Assembly: GCF_017811155.1 (NCBI RefSeq)
Contig: NZ_JACVCV010000005.1
Span: forward strand, 62,001 to 126,000
Length of the DNA stretch: 64,000 nt
Direction of reading: 5' to 3'
DNA from: Lunatimonas salinarum
Lineage (GTDB): Bacteria; Bacteroidota; Bacteroidia; Cytophagales; Cyclobacteriaceae
Position numbers and translations under genes: made by a program. The notes beneath the pieces are model-generated. The model was not told the origin of the DNA and ran no database searches. It was given only the letters and a program-made list of their open reading frames with translations. Positions 1 through 7,969 of the stretch are shown piece by piece (the first letter of the stretch is position 1; each line of letters starts with the position of its first letter).

Positions 1-1
1 G

Positions 2-997
2 ATGCAGGCTTTTTTAGCCGATCAGCTGTACGAAGATGCGGGAGCCAAAATCGTCGAACGAGATACCTTACTGGCTTCGGCTGAAATGGTCTTCCAAATA
101 CAGCCACTAGAGGGTTCTGAACGGTCTAAACTTGGAAAGGGCAAAATCCTTATCGGTGTTTACCAGCCTTTGGTGGCAAGAGAACTGATGGGCGAAATTG
201 CTACACAGGGCATCACGCTATTGAGTATGGACGCTATTCCGCGAATTACACGTGCCCAAAGTATGGACGTACTCTCCAGTATGAGTACCGTTTCGGGGTA
301 CAAGGCGGTATTATTGGCCGCTAGCCATCTTCCTCGGTTTTTCCCTATGTTAATGACTGCCGCTGGTACTGTAGCACCCGCTAAAGTATTGGTGATTGGA
401 GCCGGAGTTGCAGGCCTACAGGCGATTGCGACTGCCAAGCGTCTTGGAGCCGTGGTAGAGGCATTCGACACCAGACCCTCTGTAAAAGAACAAGTGGAAA
501 GTCTCGGTGGCAAATTTGTGGAAGTTCCCGGTGCGGTAGAGGATAAAGCAGCAGGTGGGTATGCCGTCGAGCAGTCCGAAGAATACAAACAACGGCAAAG
601 TGAGATGTTGGAAAAATCCATCGTAAAATCGGATGTCATCATTACCACCGCGCTTATCCCTGGCAGAAGGGCTCCAATTCTGGTAACCCGAGACATGCTT
701 GTCAAAATGAAGCCCGGTGCAGTCATCGTGGATTTGGCGTCTATAAACGGCGGCAACTGTGAGGGAACCGTAGACAATGAAACCGTGCAGGTGGAGGGAG
801 TCACCATCATAGGAAATTCCGCTTTGCCCGCAACAATGCCGGAGGACGCCACCAAAATGTACAGCAAAAACGTCCATAACCTGCTGAAGCTTCTTCTAAA
901 AGAAGATCAACTGAACCTGAATTTTGAGGACGAAATCATCAAAGGAACTTGTATCACGCACGATGGAGCCATCGTGTATGGTCCCTTAATCAACTAA
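2..997 (+). CDS. pntAA: NAD(P) transhydrogenase subunit alpha 1, NAD-binding domain (5' partial)
   Basis: Binds NAD(H) as domain I of the proton-translocating transhydrogenase, which passes hydride between NADH and NADP+ using the proton gradient. The visible 331 residues carry the family signature RITRAQSMDVLSSMS near residues 81-95 and a Rossmann loop GAGVAG at 133-138, followed by an acidic residue in EAFDTRP. Family members are about 370-400 residues and begin with a MxIGVPKE-like stretch that is absent here. The first Met is therefore internal and the gene runs in from upstream of the window. Its stop lies 4 bases before the next subunit, so all three genes form one operon. The split into three chains resembles the Rhodospirillum type rather than the two-chain E. 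coli enzyme. Confidence 0.95.
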   Translation: MQAFLADQLYEDAGAKIVERDTLLASAEMVFQIQPLEGSERSKLGKGKILIGVYQPLVARELMGEIATQGITLLSMDAIPRITRAQSMDVLSSMSTVSGYKAVLLAASHLPRFFPMLMTAAGTVAPAKVLVIGAGVAGLQAIATAKRLGAVVEAFDTRPSVKEQVESLGGKFVEVPGAVEDKAAGGYAVEQSEEYKQRQSEMLEKSIVKSDVIITTALIPGRRAPILVTRDMLVKMKPGAVIVDLASINGGNCEGTVDNETVQVEGVTIIGNSALPATMPEDATKMYSKNVHNLLKLLLKEDQLNLNFEDEIIKGTCITHDGAIVYGPLIN

Positions 998-1001
998 ACC
1001 T

Positions 1002-1319
1002 ATGGAACAAATCATCCAATACCTTTCAGATAACCAACAACAATTTTATGTGTTCATCTTGGCGGTGTTTGTCGGCATAGAAGTCATATCCAAAGTGCCC
1101 ACTGTATTACACACCCCACTTATGTCCGGATCCAACGCACTTTCCGGAGTAGTGATTGTAGGTTCCATCTTGGTGCTCGGAAAAACGGATCCAGGCAATT
1201 ACCTGGCTCTTTCTTTGGGCTTCGTGGCCGTATTATTGGCCACCTTGAATGTAGTAGGAGGATTTGCGGTTACTGGCCGTATGTTGGAAATGTTTAAGAA
1301 AAAACCTGCCAAAAAATAA
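1002..1319 (+). CDS. pntAB: NAD(P) transhydrogenase subunit alpha 2 (membrane)
   Basis: A 105-residue membrane subunit that supplies the first helices of domain II, the proton channel of transhydrogenase. Three hydrophobic segments are visible (about residues 14-28, 45-62 and 68-90), followed by a Lys-rich cytoplasmic tail. Length and position between the NAD-binding subunit and subunit beta match the small alpha-2 chain of three-subunit enzymes. It is separated by 4 and 5 bases from its neighbours, so translation is probably coupled. Confidence 0.93.
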   Translation: MEQIIQYLSDNQQQFYVFILAVFVGIEVISKVPTVLHTPLMSGSNALSGVVIVGSILVLGKTDPGNYLALSLGFVAVLLATLNVVGGFAVTGRMLEMFKKKPAKK

Positions 1320-1324
1320 GCGAA

Positions 1325-2689
1325 ATGATAGCACAAATTATAGACATCTGCTACCTCGTAGCAGTGGTCCTTTTTATCTTGGGAATAAAGCTGATGAGTC
1401 ATCCCGATTCGGCCCGAAAGGGAAATGCCTTGGCGCTATCGGGTATGGTATTGGCCATTGTCGCTTCTTTCCTCACTCCCGGACTCAATAATATTGTATT
1501 GATTTTGGTGGCCATGGCTTTGGGAACCGGGGGCGGCCTCTACTTCGCCAAATCGGTTCAAATGACCGCCATGCCACAACTGGTTTCGTTCTTTAACGGT
1601 ATGGGAGGCGCAGCTGCTGCGCTTATCGGCTTGGTTGAATATGGTGATCTGCCGGTAAATGAAATTGGTAACGGAGCTGTGTTAATGGCATCCTTGGTGA
1701 TCGGTTCCATTTCATTTTCGGGCTCTTTAGTAGCCATGGGAAAACTTCAGGGAGTGATCAAAGACATCAATATCAACAAAATCCTAGCATTTCTGATTCT
1801 CGCCGTCGCTGTGGCATTGTCCATTTACGTCATCGCTTCCGGTGAGTCCCAGCCCGCATTGGTTTATGCCATAGTACTGATATCCCTTGTATATGGATTG
1901 GCATTCGTCTACCCTATTGGAGGAGCCGACATGCCGGTGGTTATCTCCCTGCTAAACTCCCTAACCGGCGTGACGGCAGCTACCACCGGCTTGCTTTACA
2001 ATAACATGGTCATGCTTATGGGCGGTATACTGGTAGGCTCTGCAGGGTTATTGCTCACGCTGCTGATGGCTAAAGCGATGAACCGATCAGTTGCTAACAT
2101 CCTGTTTACCTCCTTTGGAGGTTCATCCGCTGCGAGCGGTGCAGCCACTGGCGATCAAGTGGTACGCGAAATCAACCTAACTGACTCGTCAATCCTGCTC
2201 TCTTATGCAAAACGGGTAGTTGTAGTGCCTGGATATGGATTGGCGGTGGCCCAAGCCCAACATGCGGTGCACGACTTAGAAAAATCACTGGAAGAAAAAG
2301 GAGTTGAAGTCCTATATGGTATACATCCCGTGGCAGGGAGAATGCCCGGACACATGAATGTCTTGTTGGCCGAGTCCGACGTACCTTATGATAAACTCAT
2401 CGATATGGACGATATCAATGAGAAGTTTCCAAGCACAGACGTAGTCATGGTAATCGGAGCAAACGACGTGGTAAATCCAGCCGCAAACGACGATCCAAGT
2501 AGTCCAATTTATGGCATGCCAATATTAGAAGTAAACAGGGCAGCCAATGTGATTGTGATCAAGCGGGGTATGAGTTCCGGTTATGCGGGAATCGAAAACG
2601 CCTTGTTTTTTGACCCAAAAACCCGTATGCTCTTTGGCGATGCCAAAAAGGTGCTTACCAGCTTGGTAACGGAAGTGAAAAACATGTAA
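1325..2689 (+). CDS. pntB: NAD(P) transhydrogenase subunit beta
   Basis: Carries the rest of the membrane domain II and the NADP(H)-binding domain III. Residues 1 to about 260 form a run of hydrophobic helices with conserved small-residue stretches (NGMGGAAAAL at 91-100, SLTGVTAATTGL near 212). A soluble domain follows with the NADP loop VPGYGLAVAQAQ near 301-312, GANDVVNPAA, and KRGMSSGYAGIEN near the C terminus, all classical for domain III. At 454 residues it is full length. The physiological direction is probably NADPH formation during aerobic growth (inference). A hairpin terminator follows 30 bases after the stop. Confidence 0.97.
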   Translation: MIAQIIDICYLVAVVLFILGIKLMSHPDSARKGNALALSGMVLAIVASFLTPGLNNIVLILVAMALGTGGGLYFAKSVQMTAMPQLVSFFNGMGGAAAALIGLVEYGDLPVNEIGNGAVLMASLVIGSISFSGSLVAMGKLQGVIKDININKILAFLILAVAVALSIYVIASGESQPALVYAIVLISLVYGLAFVYPIGGADMPVVISLLNSLTGVTAATTGLLYNNMVMLMGGILVGSAGLLLTLLMAKAMNRSVANILFTSFGGSSAASGAATGDQVVREINLTDSSILLSYAKRVVVVPGYGLAVAQAQHAVHDLEKSLEEKGVEVLYGIHPVAGRMPGHMNVLLAESDVPYDKLIDMDDINEKFPSTDVVMVIGANDVVNPAANDDPSSPIYGMPILEVNRAANVIVIKRGMSSGYAGIENALFFDPKTRMLFGDAKKVLTSLVTEVKNM

Positions 2690-2718
2690 TTCATTTTCAA
2701 GGTCCGAAACTGCTTAGA

Positions 2719-2752
2719 AGGCCGCCCCAACGATTTTGGGGCGGCTTTTTTA
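2719..2752 (+). terminator. Rho-independent terminator after pntB
   Basis: The arms GCCGCCCCA and TGGGGCGGC form a 9-bp GC-rich stem with a short loop, followed by a run of six T. It ends the transhydrogenase operon. Confidence 0.9.
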
Positions 2753-2783
2753 ATGGTTTTAGCTGCTTCCCTTCGGAAAGATG

Positions 2784-3122
2784 CTATTTCAGGGAGAAAA
2801 TTTGATCCATTAACACCCATTTTTCACCGGGTTTGGCCCATGGAAGCGCCTGCTGCAAAGAACCCATGAGTGTCTCCCATTCCTGTACTTTTGGATTCTC
2901 TCTATCCATTTTCTCCTTCCGCTCAAAGGAAAATCCCTTTCCCACTTCCATAATCATAAAAAGACGGTTTCCGGTTAGGTAGATATCCATAACCTGAATA
3001 TCCGCATCGGTGATGCTCCGAATGATCTCAGGGGCTACCGAACGGTGGTGTGCAATGTATCGTTCAATGATTTCCGGATCATCTTTGAGATCCAACGCAA
3101 AACAATAGCGCTTCCTATCCAT
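2784..3122 (-). CDS. L-rhamnose mutarotase-family protein (possibly fucose mutarotase type 2)
   Basis: A 112-residue protein of the RhaM/DUF718 dimeric alpha-beta barrel family, which interconverts anomers of L-rhamnose or related 6-deoxysugars. Family features seen are RYCFALDLKDDP at the start, a conserved His pair in YIAHHRSV, an internal DIQVMDIYL strand, GNRLFMIMEV, and a WETLMGSLQQALPWAKPGEKW tail region. The frame stays open a further 105 codons upstream. That extension lies inside the preceding gene in another frame, so I chose the Met at 3122, 11 bases after the amidohydrolase stop. The lactonase partner makes a role in oxidative L-fucose or L-rhamnose use likely (inference). Confidence 0.88.
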   Translation of the reverse strand: MDRKRYCFALDLKDDPEIIERYIAHHRSVAPEIIRSITDADIQVMDIYLTGNRLFMIMEVGKGFSFERKEKMDRENPKVQEWETLMGSLQQALPWAKPGEKWVLMDQIFSLK

Positions 3123-3133
3123 GAGTTGCCTGC

Positions 3134-3967
3134 TTAATTGAGTTTGTAAAACTTTTCCGCGTTCTCTGCCCAAATCTTTTGCTGCACCTCCTCTGGGTAA
3201 CCTTCCAGAAATTTGCGTAAAACACCAATTACTTCCGAGTAGGATGCCGCCAAGAGACACACCGGCCAATCCGAACCATACATCAACCGATCCGCTCCAA
3301 ATATCTTCATCATCACATCCAAGTACGGATGGAAATCTCCTGCCTTCCATTGCGTCCAATCGTGTTCTGTCACCATACCGGAGAGCTTTCCATACACGTT
3401 GGGAAAACTCCCTAATTGCTCCATTTGATCTCTCCATGGCTCCAATTCCCCTTTTGCGATGGGAGGTTTGGCCAAGTGGTCGATGACCATGGAAGCCTCT
3501 GGAAAATTGCGTACCGTCTCGATCGCTCCGTCCAACTGCTTGGGAAACACCAAAATATCGTAACTGTACCCTTTTTTAAACAACGTTTCCAGTCCTTTTT
3601 GAAACTTTGGCCGAAGAATGTAGGCAGGATCTGCTTCGTCCTGAAGAATATGCCTAAATCCCTTTAACTTACGAAAGGGTAAGTAAGCATTGAGTTTCTC
3701 TTCCAGGTTAGGGGCCTCCAGATCAATCCATCCGACCACCCCCTGAATAAACGGGTGACTATCGGCTAGGCGAAGCAGGAAATTGGTTTCCTCTTCAGTC
3801 TGTGCTGCCTGTACAGCGACACAACCGGAAACCCCATTTATCTGAAACACTTTCTCCAGATCCTCCGGCAAAAAGTCTGTTTTCAACACATTCAGTGCAT
3901 CGGTAATCCAAGGAAACTCCTCGGGGCTATACTTCCAGAAATGCTGGTGGGAATCCACTATTCTCAT
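3134..3967 (-). CDS. Amidohydrolase family 2, L-fuconolactonase-like
   Basis: A 277-residue amidohydrolase-2 TIM barrel. It starts with the metal-ligand motif RIVDSHQHFW (residues 2-11) and has the conserved blocks GVVGWIDLEAP, GFRHILQDE, VIDHLAKP and MYGSDWPVC, where the Asp is the usual catalytic or metal residue. This set matches L-fuconolactonase, L-rhamnono-1,4-lactonase and related sugar-lactone hydrolases. A lactonase acting on an aldono-lactone of a 6-deoxysugar is the best guess, supported by the mutarotase-like gene 11 bases downstream. The KAS III-like gene ends 13 bases upstream, so the three genes look co-transcribed. No dehydrogenase or dehydratase of the pathway is nearby, so the pathway is incomplete here. 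Confidence 0.85.
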   Translation of the reverse strand: MRIVDSHQHFWKYSPEEFPWITDALNVLKTDFLPEDLEKVFQINGVSGCVAVQAAQTEEETNFLLRLADSHPFIQGVVGWIDLEAPNLEEKLNAYLPFRKLKGFRHILQDEADPAYILRPKFQKGLETLFKKGYSYDILVFPKQLDGAIETVRNFPEASMVIDHLAKPPIAKGELEPWRDQMEQLGSFPNVYGKLSGMVTEHDWTQWKAGDFHPYLDVMMKIFGADRLMYGSDWPVCLLAASYSEVIGVLRKFLEGYPEEVQQKIWAENAEKFYKLN

Positions 3968-3980
3968 AATCCATCGGGGC

Positions 3981-5078
3981 TTAGTTCTCGGGCATGGGAA
4001 CCCGATAAATCATTACGTTCGTATTCATGCCTGCTCCTACCGAGGCAAACATCAGGTAGTCACCCGGCGATATCCGGTGACCGGCTAATTCCTCTTTGAC
4101 CACCAGATCGTAAAGCACAGGAACGGTGGCTACCGAGTTATTTCCCAAAAACGAAATGGACATGGGCATGATACCTTCTGGCGGCTTCCCTTCCCCATAT
4201 AACTGAAACAAACGCTCCAGAATATTTTGATCCATTTTTTCGTTGGCTTGGTGTATAAAGACTTTTTTGATTTGGCCGAGTGGCAGATTGGCACGGTCCA
4301 GACAATCCTTTAATGCCTGAGGTACGGTTTTTATGGCATATTCATAGAGTTTTCTTCCCTGCATCTTGAGAAACAAGGTATCGTCTTTATAGTCTGGATT
4401 GTAAGAAACCTGCATTTCCAAAAGATGGGCGTGATGCAGGGTATCCGACCTCGTAAGGTGCTTAAGAATACCACTGGGCTGATCAGAAGATCTCGCCTCC
4501 AACACGACGGCACCTGCACCATCTGAAAATATCATGCTATCGATATCGTGGGGGTCAGAGATCCTCGATAAAGTCTCGGCACCTATCACCAATATGGCCT
4601 TTGCATCTCCGGATCGAATAAAATAATCTGCTTGAATCATGCCCTGCAACCAACCGGGGCATCCGAAGGGAAGGTCATATGCGACGGTGTACGGATTGGC
4701 AATACCCAGCTTGTGCTTAATCCTGGCTGCCAAGGTCGGACAGGTATCCACGCGAATATTGTTCTTTCGAATATCTCCAAAATTATGCGCTACGATAATG
4801 TAATCGAGTGCTTCCCGGTCCAAACCTGCATCCAACAAAGCAGCCTCTGCCGCCAAATAACCCATATCGGAAGTAACCTGATCATCTGCTATGTAGCACC
4901 TCTGCGCTATACCGGTGATTTTTTGTAGTGTACTCACTACGTCGGATACAGGCTTCTGTATCAACTCTCCCGATTCATTGAAAAACCGATGGTTTAAAAA
5001 ATCCCGATTTTTGACCACTTGCTCGGGAATGTACCTACCTGAACCCGTGATCACCCCACTAACCTTCTTCTCTTGCAT
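3981..5078 (-). CDS. 3-oxoacyl-ACP synthase III (FabH-like) family protein
   Basis: A thiolase-fold condensing enzyme of the KAS III type, 365 residues against about 320-335 for housekeeping FabH. The catalytic triad is intact: Cys140 in DLPFGCPGW, His276 in FIHQANEKM, and Asn313 in FLGNNSVATVP. The glycine-rich end SVGAGMNTN is also present. The extra length comes from an N-terminal insertion after the first strand (about residues 28-45, RFFNESGELIQKP) and a longer middle region. The protein could make a branched or specialised acyl chain, or an aryl or resorcinol precursor. Nothing nearby fixes the substrate. It lies at the head of an operon with two sugar enzymes, which is unusual company. 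Confidence 0.9.
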   Translation of the reverse strand: MQEKKVSGVITGSGRYIPEQVVKNRDFLNHRFFNESGELIQKPVSDVVSTLQKITGIAQRCYIADDQVTSDMGYLAAEAALLDAGLDREALDYIIVAHNFGDIRKNNIRVDTCPTLAARIKHKLGIANPYTVAYDLPFGCPGWLQGMIQADYFIRSGDAKAILVIGAETLSRISDPHDIDSMIFSDGAGAVVLEARSSDQPSGILKHLTRSDTLHHAHLLEMQVSYNPDYKDDTLFLKMQGRKLYEYAIKTVPQALKDCLDRANLPLGQIKKVFIHQANEKMDQNILERLFQLYGEGKPPEGIMPMSISFLGNNSVATVPVLYDLVVKEELAGHRISPGDYLMFASVGAGMNTNVMIYRVPMPEN

Positions 5079-5167
5079 GTCGGAAAAATTTCGAATACCG
5101 CTATCCTTTGTACGTCAGCTTAAAATTAACTAAAAATGCTATCGAATGGAAGATAATTCTACAAAAA

Positions 5168-5200
5168 GCAAAAAAACTGGGGTGGAATAATCCACCCCAT
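5168..5200 (-). terminator. Rho-independent terminator after the peroxiredoxin gene
   Basis: On the minus strand GGGGTGGA and TCCACCCC form a perfect 8-bp stem around a 4-base loop (5179-5198), followed by a T run (plus-strand A run 5171-5176). It lies 12 bases past the peroxiredoxin stop. Confidence 0.85.
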
Positions 5201-5212
5201 TATAAGCTACTT

Positions 5213-5848
5213 TCAAAGATTGGGTTGCGGTGTAGTACGGAGGTAAGGCTTGATGACCTTGTGACCCTTTGGGAACTTAGCAGGAATATCTTCATCCTTG
5301 ATCGCCGGGGCAATGACCACATCTTCTCCATGCTTCCAATTTGCCGGTGTGGCTACCGAATAATTTGCCGTCAACTGCAGCGAATCGATTACCCGAAGCA
5401 ACTCCTCGAAGTTTCTCCCCGTGCTCGCAGGGTATGTAATGATAAGCTTCACCTTCTTGTCGTTCCCGATAACAAATACAGAACGTACCGTAAAGTTTTC
5501 GTTTGCATTTGGGTGGATCATGTCATACAGCGCAGATACCTCGCGGTCTTCATCGGCGATGATCGGAAAATTTACCTCTGTGTGTTGCGTCTCATTTATA
5601 TCAGAGACCCACCCCTTATGGCTTTCCAGCCCATCTACGCTCAATGCCAGTACTTTGACGTTTCGCTTCGCAAATGCATCTTTCAGCTTGGCTACCGTGC
5701 CTAGCTCGGTTGTACAAACCGGGGTGTAATCTGCGGGATGGGAAAACAAAATCCCCCAACTGTCTCCCAGGTATTCGTGAAAATTGATCGTTCCCTCAGT
5801 TGTTTCGGCCGTAAAGTCTGGCGCAATATCGCCTAATCGTAGTGTCAT
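5213..5848 (-). CDS. 1-Cys peroxiredoxin (Prx6 type)
   Basis: Reduces hydrogen peroxide and alkyl hydroperoxides in the cytoplasm. The active site is in FSHPADYTPVCTTELG, with peroxidatic Cys45, and there is no other cysteine in the 211 residues, so it must be a 1-Cys enzyme resolved by an external thiol. The conserved Arg is in ENFTVRSVFVI. The long C-terminal extension (WKHGEDVVIAP to PKGHKVIKPYLRTTPQP) is the Prx6 hallmark. It is a single-gene unit with its own terminator, divergent from the tRNA-Glu genes across a 269-base gap. Confidence 0.95.
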   Translation of the reverse strand: MTLRLGDIAPDFTAETTEGTINFHEYLGDSWGILFSHPADYTPVCTTELGTVAKLKDAFAKRNVKVLALSVDGLESHKGWVSDINETQHTEVNFPIIADEDREVSALYDMIHPNANENFTVRSVFVIGNDKKVKLIITYPASTGRNFEELLRVIDSLQLTANYSVATPANWKHGEDVVIAPAIKDEDIPAKFPKGHKVIKPYLRTTPQPNL

Positions 5849-6049
5849 GATGTAATATTTTATAGTTTATTCTATAGGTTTAGTAGGGAAACGTTTAATC
5901 AAGCTGTTTAGTTTACATTTTGAAATGATTTTCAAAAAAGTCCCTTCTACCCACCCCGGCATATAAAGGACAAAATCTTCTATTGATCCAATATTTTTGG
6001 CTAACTTTCAACGTCTTGGGCGTGGCTTCCAAATATTTTTTTGTCCTTT

Positions 6050-6080
6050 TTTGCTTTATGGCCGAAACCGGCTATATTTG
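6050..6080 (+). promoter_or_regulatory. Bacteroidota promoter of the tRNA-Glu genes
   Basis: TTTG at 6050-6053 and TATATTTG at 6073-6080 match the -33 (TTTG) and -7 (TAnnTTTG) elements, with the preferred 19-base spacing. Transcription should start near 6086, about 31 bases before the first tRNA. Confidence 0.75.
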
Positions 6081-6085
6081 CATGA

Positions 6086-6211
6086 CATTTCGGGGAGGTA
6101 CAATTTTTCCTTTCTTTGGTCCGTTCGTCTAGGGGTTAGGACGTATCCCTTTCACGGATAAAACACGGGTTCGATTCCCGTACGGACTACAAAATCCAAC
6201 TTCCCGAAATG
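6086..6211 (+). other. Long-range inverted repeat enclosing the first tRNA-Glu
   Basis: CATTTCGGGGAG (6086-6097), at the predicted transcript start, can pair with CTTCCCGAAATG (6200-6211) in the spacer between the two tRNAs: 12 pairs, one of them G-U. The RNA stem would close around tRNA 1 as a possible processing structure. Confidence 0.5.
6118..6189 (+). tRNA. tRNA-Glu (anticodon TTC), copy 1
   Basis: A 72-base cloverleaf. The acceptor arms GGTCCGT and ACGGACT include a G-U first pair, the anticodon stem is TATCC/GGATA with loop CTTTCAC (anticodon TTC, reading GAA/GAG), and the T arm is ACGGG-TTCGATT-CCCGT. The discriminator base is A. The CCA end is not encoded. An identical copy follows after 27 bases. 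Confidence 0.97.
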
Positions 6212-6216
6212 CACTT

Positions 6217-6288
6217 GGTCCGTTCGTCTAGGGGTTAGGACGTATCCCTTTCACGGATAAAACACGGGTTCGATTCCCGTACGGACTA
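6217..6288 (+). tRNA. tRNA-Glu (anticodon TTC), copy 2
   Basis: Identical over all 72 bases to the copy 27 bases upstream, with the same arms and TTC anticodon. It is probably on the same transcript, which can end at the hairpin near 6371-6403. Confidence 0.97.
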
Positions 6289-6370
6289 CAACAAATGACG
6301 TTTATCTTCCTTGGTTTTATACCTATGGAATGGTAAACATTGTTTGTGGTTGTTAGTGGTTAAAGTGAAT

Positions 6371-6403
6371 AAAAAAGCCCGGTCTTTTGATCGGGCTTTT
6401 TTT
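6371..6403. terminator. Bidirectional terminator between tRNA-Glu and the sugar dehydrogenase gene
   Basis: AAAAAAGCCCG and CGGGCTTTTTT form a stem that is preceded by A and followed by T, so it can stop transcription from either side. It lies 22 bases past the stop of the convergent minus-strand gene. Confidence 0.85.
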
Positions 6404-6425
6404 GTGCTTTCAGCCATACGCGTGG

Positions 6426-7745
6426 TTAGGAAGCCGCATCATAGAAAATTCGCCAAACCTTACCGGTAACCGAATCCGAAACCAGGATAGTGCCATCCGG
6501 GGCTTCGGCAATTCCTGTAGGCCGGTGCTGGGCATCCGACGGACTATCGATCTTAGTTACACCCGCAAATCCCTCTGCCAATGCTTCATACGACCCCGTT
6601 GGTGTTCCATTTTCAAAGGGAACAAAGGCGACAAAGTAGCCCTTTTGCTCCAGAGGAGCCCTATTCCATGATCCATGAAATGCGACCAGTGCGCTACCTT
6701 TATACTTGGCCGGGAAATGCTCCCCCTGATAAAATTTGATATCATTTGGTGCCCAGTGGGCTGGAAAAGTCATCACAGGCTGCTCGGTACCTTCACATCT
6801 GCCTACCGTGGTCCCATCTCCCCCATATTCAGGAGACATCATGCGCTTTCCCTGTTGTGGATCGAAATAGCAATATGGCCAACCGAAATCCGCTCCATCT
6901 GTAAGCCGGAACATTTCCTCAGCTGGAATCTCGGCGTTGTCGCCTTCGTCAAAGGATTCCGGGAACAGGCTATTGAGCAAATCTCTCCCGTGCTGCACTA
7001 CGTACACGTGCTTATCGGAGGAATTGTACCCCAATGCAACTGCATTTCGGATTCCCGTAGAATACCGATAACCATGTTCCAATTGATTCTGGCCCACTTT
7101 ATCCGCATCAAACCGCCATACACCACCGGTACGTTCCAACAAGGGACAAGGATCTCCCATAGGAGGAGAGCCTTTTACGCGGTCTTCCTGTTGACAGGCA
7201 TTTGACGGGGCGCCCACGTTTACATAGAGATACCCTTGATCATCAAATGTTAGGGACTTGGCCGCGTGGGCCGTCTGCTGCGGTAGACCGTATACAATGG
7301 TGTCCGGAGCAGTGGCATTGTCCGGGACTAAATTTCCGGAAGAAAACGAAAAACGGAACACCGTACTGTCGTTGGAAGCATATAGGTAGCCGTTGTGAAA
7401 GGCCATGCCTGTACCTCCAAAATCCCCAAAATAGGCAATTTGATCGGCTCGTCCATCACCGTTTTCATCCCGAAGTGCTACAATGCCTCCCTTTTCATTT
7501 GGTTCCCTCAGATTCATGTAAATGTCCCCGTTGGAATTGACTGCCATGTGCCTACCCCTGCCCAAATTTTCGGCCACTACATACGCCTTCATTCCCGGGG
7601 CCAGGTTTAAACCACCGTTGTCATCATCTGCTGAAAAATAGGGGTCTGCTTTTTCGGTTTCCCTGGAATTTCCGCAGGCAATGGCTACTGCCATTAGGGC
7701 TGTCAACATCATAGGGCGGAATATCGTACTGTAGGTTGTACTCAT
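6426..7745 (-). CDS. PQQ-type glucose/sorbosone dehydrogenase-like lipoprotein
   Basis: A six-bladed beta-propeller of the soluble glucose/sorbosone dehydrogenase family, 439 residues from the chosen start. Family blocks are GRGRHMAVNSNGDIY, GGTGMAFHNGYLYAS, the His in QTAHAAKSLTFDDQG (expected catalytic region), YSTGIRNAVALGY, GADFGWPYCYF, ALVAFHGSWNR and RPTGIAEAPDGTILVSD. The frame is open 34 codons further upstream. I chose the Met at 7745 because it gives a clean lipoprotein signal with Cys24 in the lipobox VAIAC. It probably oxidises an aldose or related sugar in the periplasm with PQQ, but the substrate and cofactor are not proven. It is monocistronic. Confidence 0.85.
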   Translation of the reverse strand: MSTTYSTIFRPMMLTALMAVAIACGNSRETEKADPYFSADDDNGGLNLAPGMKAYVVAENLGRGRHMAVNSNGDIYMNLREPNEKGGIVALRDENGDGRADQIAYFGDFGGTGMAFHNGYLYASNDSTVFRFSFSSGNLVPDNATAPDTIVYGLPQQTAHAAKSLTFDDQGYLYVNVGAPSNACQQEDRVKGSPPMGDPCPLLERTGGVWRFDADKVGQNQLEHGYRYSTGIRNAVALGYNSSDKHVYVVQHGRDLLNSLFPESFDEGDNAEIPAEEMFRLTDGADFGWPYCYFDPQQGKRMMSPEYGGDGTTVGRCEGTEQPVMTFPAHWAPNDIKFYQGEHFPAKYKGSALVAFHGSWNRAPLEQKGYFVAFVPFENGTPTGSYEALAEGFAGVTKIDSPSDAQHRPTGIAEAPDGTILVSDSVTGKVWRIFYDAAS

Positions 7746-7969
7746 CTGAAAGATAGTTTGGTTTGCTAGGTCGAAATTTAACCGTAATTCACCAAACATC
7801 AAATGGTTTTTGGTGCAAATCACGCAACTTTTGATAGTGCCTTCCAATCATTCACCTACAAAATCATGCTATACACCTGCATTTTACCAATAAAAACAAC
7901 CGAAACTCTCTCAGTTATTTTGTAAGATTCCATTATTTTTGGCCCCAGCAAATAACCCGAAAATAGCCC

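Noticed and set aside
160-877. Long minus-strand open frames opposite pntAA
   Set aside because: They overlap a clear transhydrogenase gene and show no domain.
3123-3437. Upstream extension of the mutarotase-like frame by 105 codons
   Set aside because: The extra part lies inside the amidohydrolase gene in another register and has no sense as protein; the Met at 3122 fits the family length.
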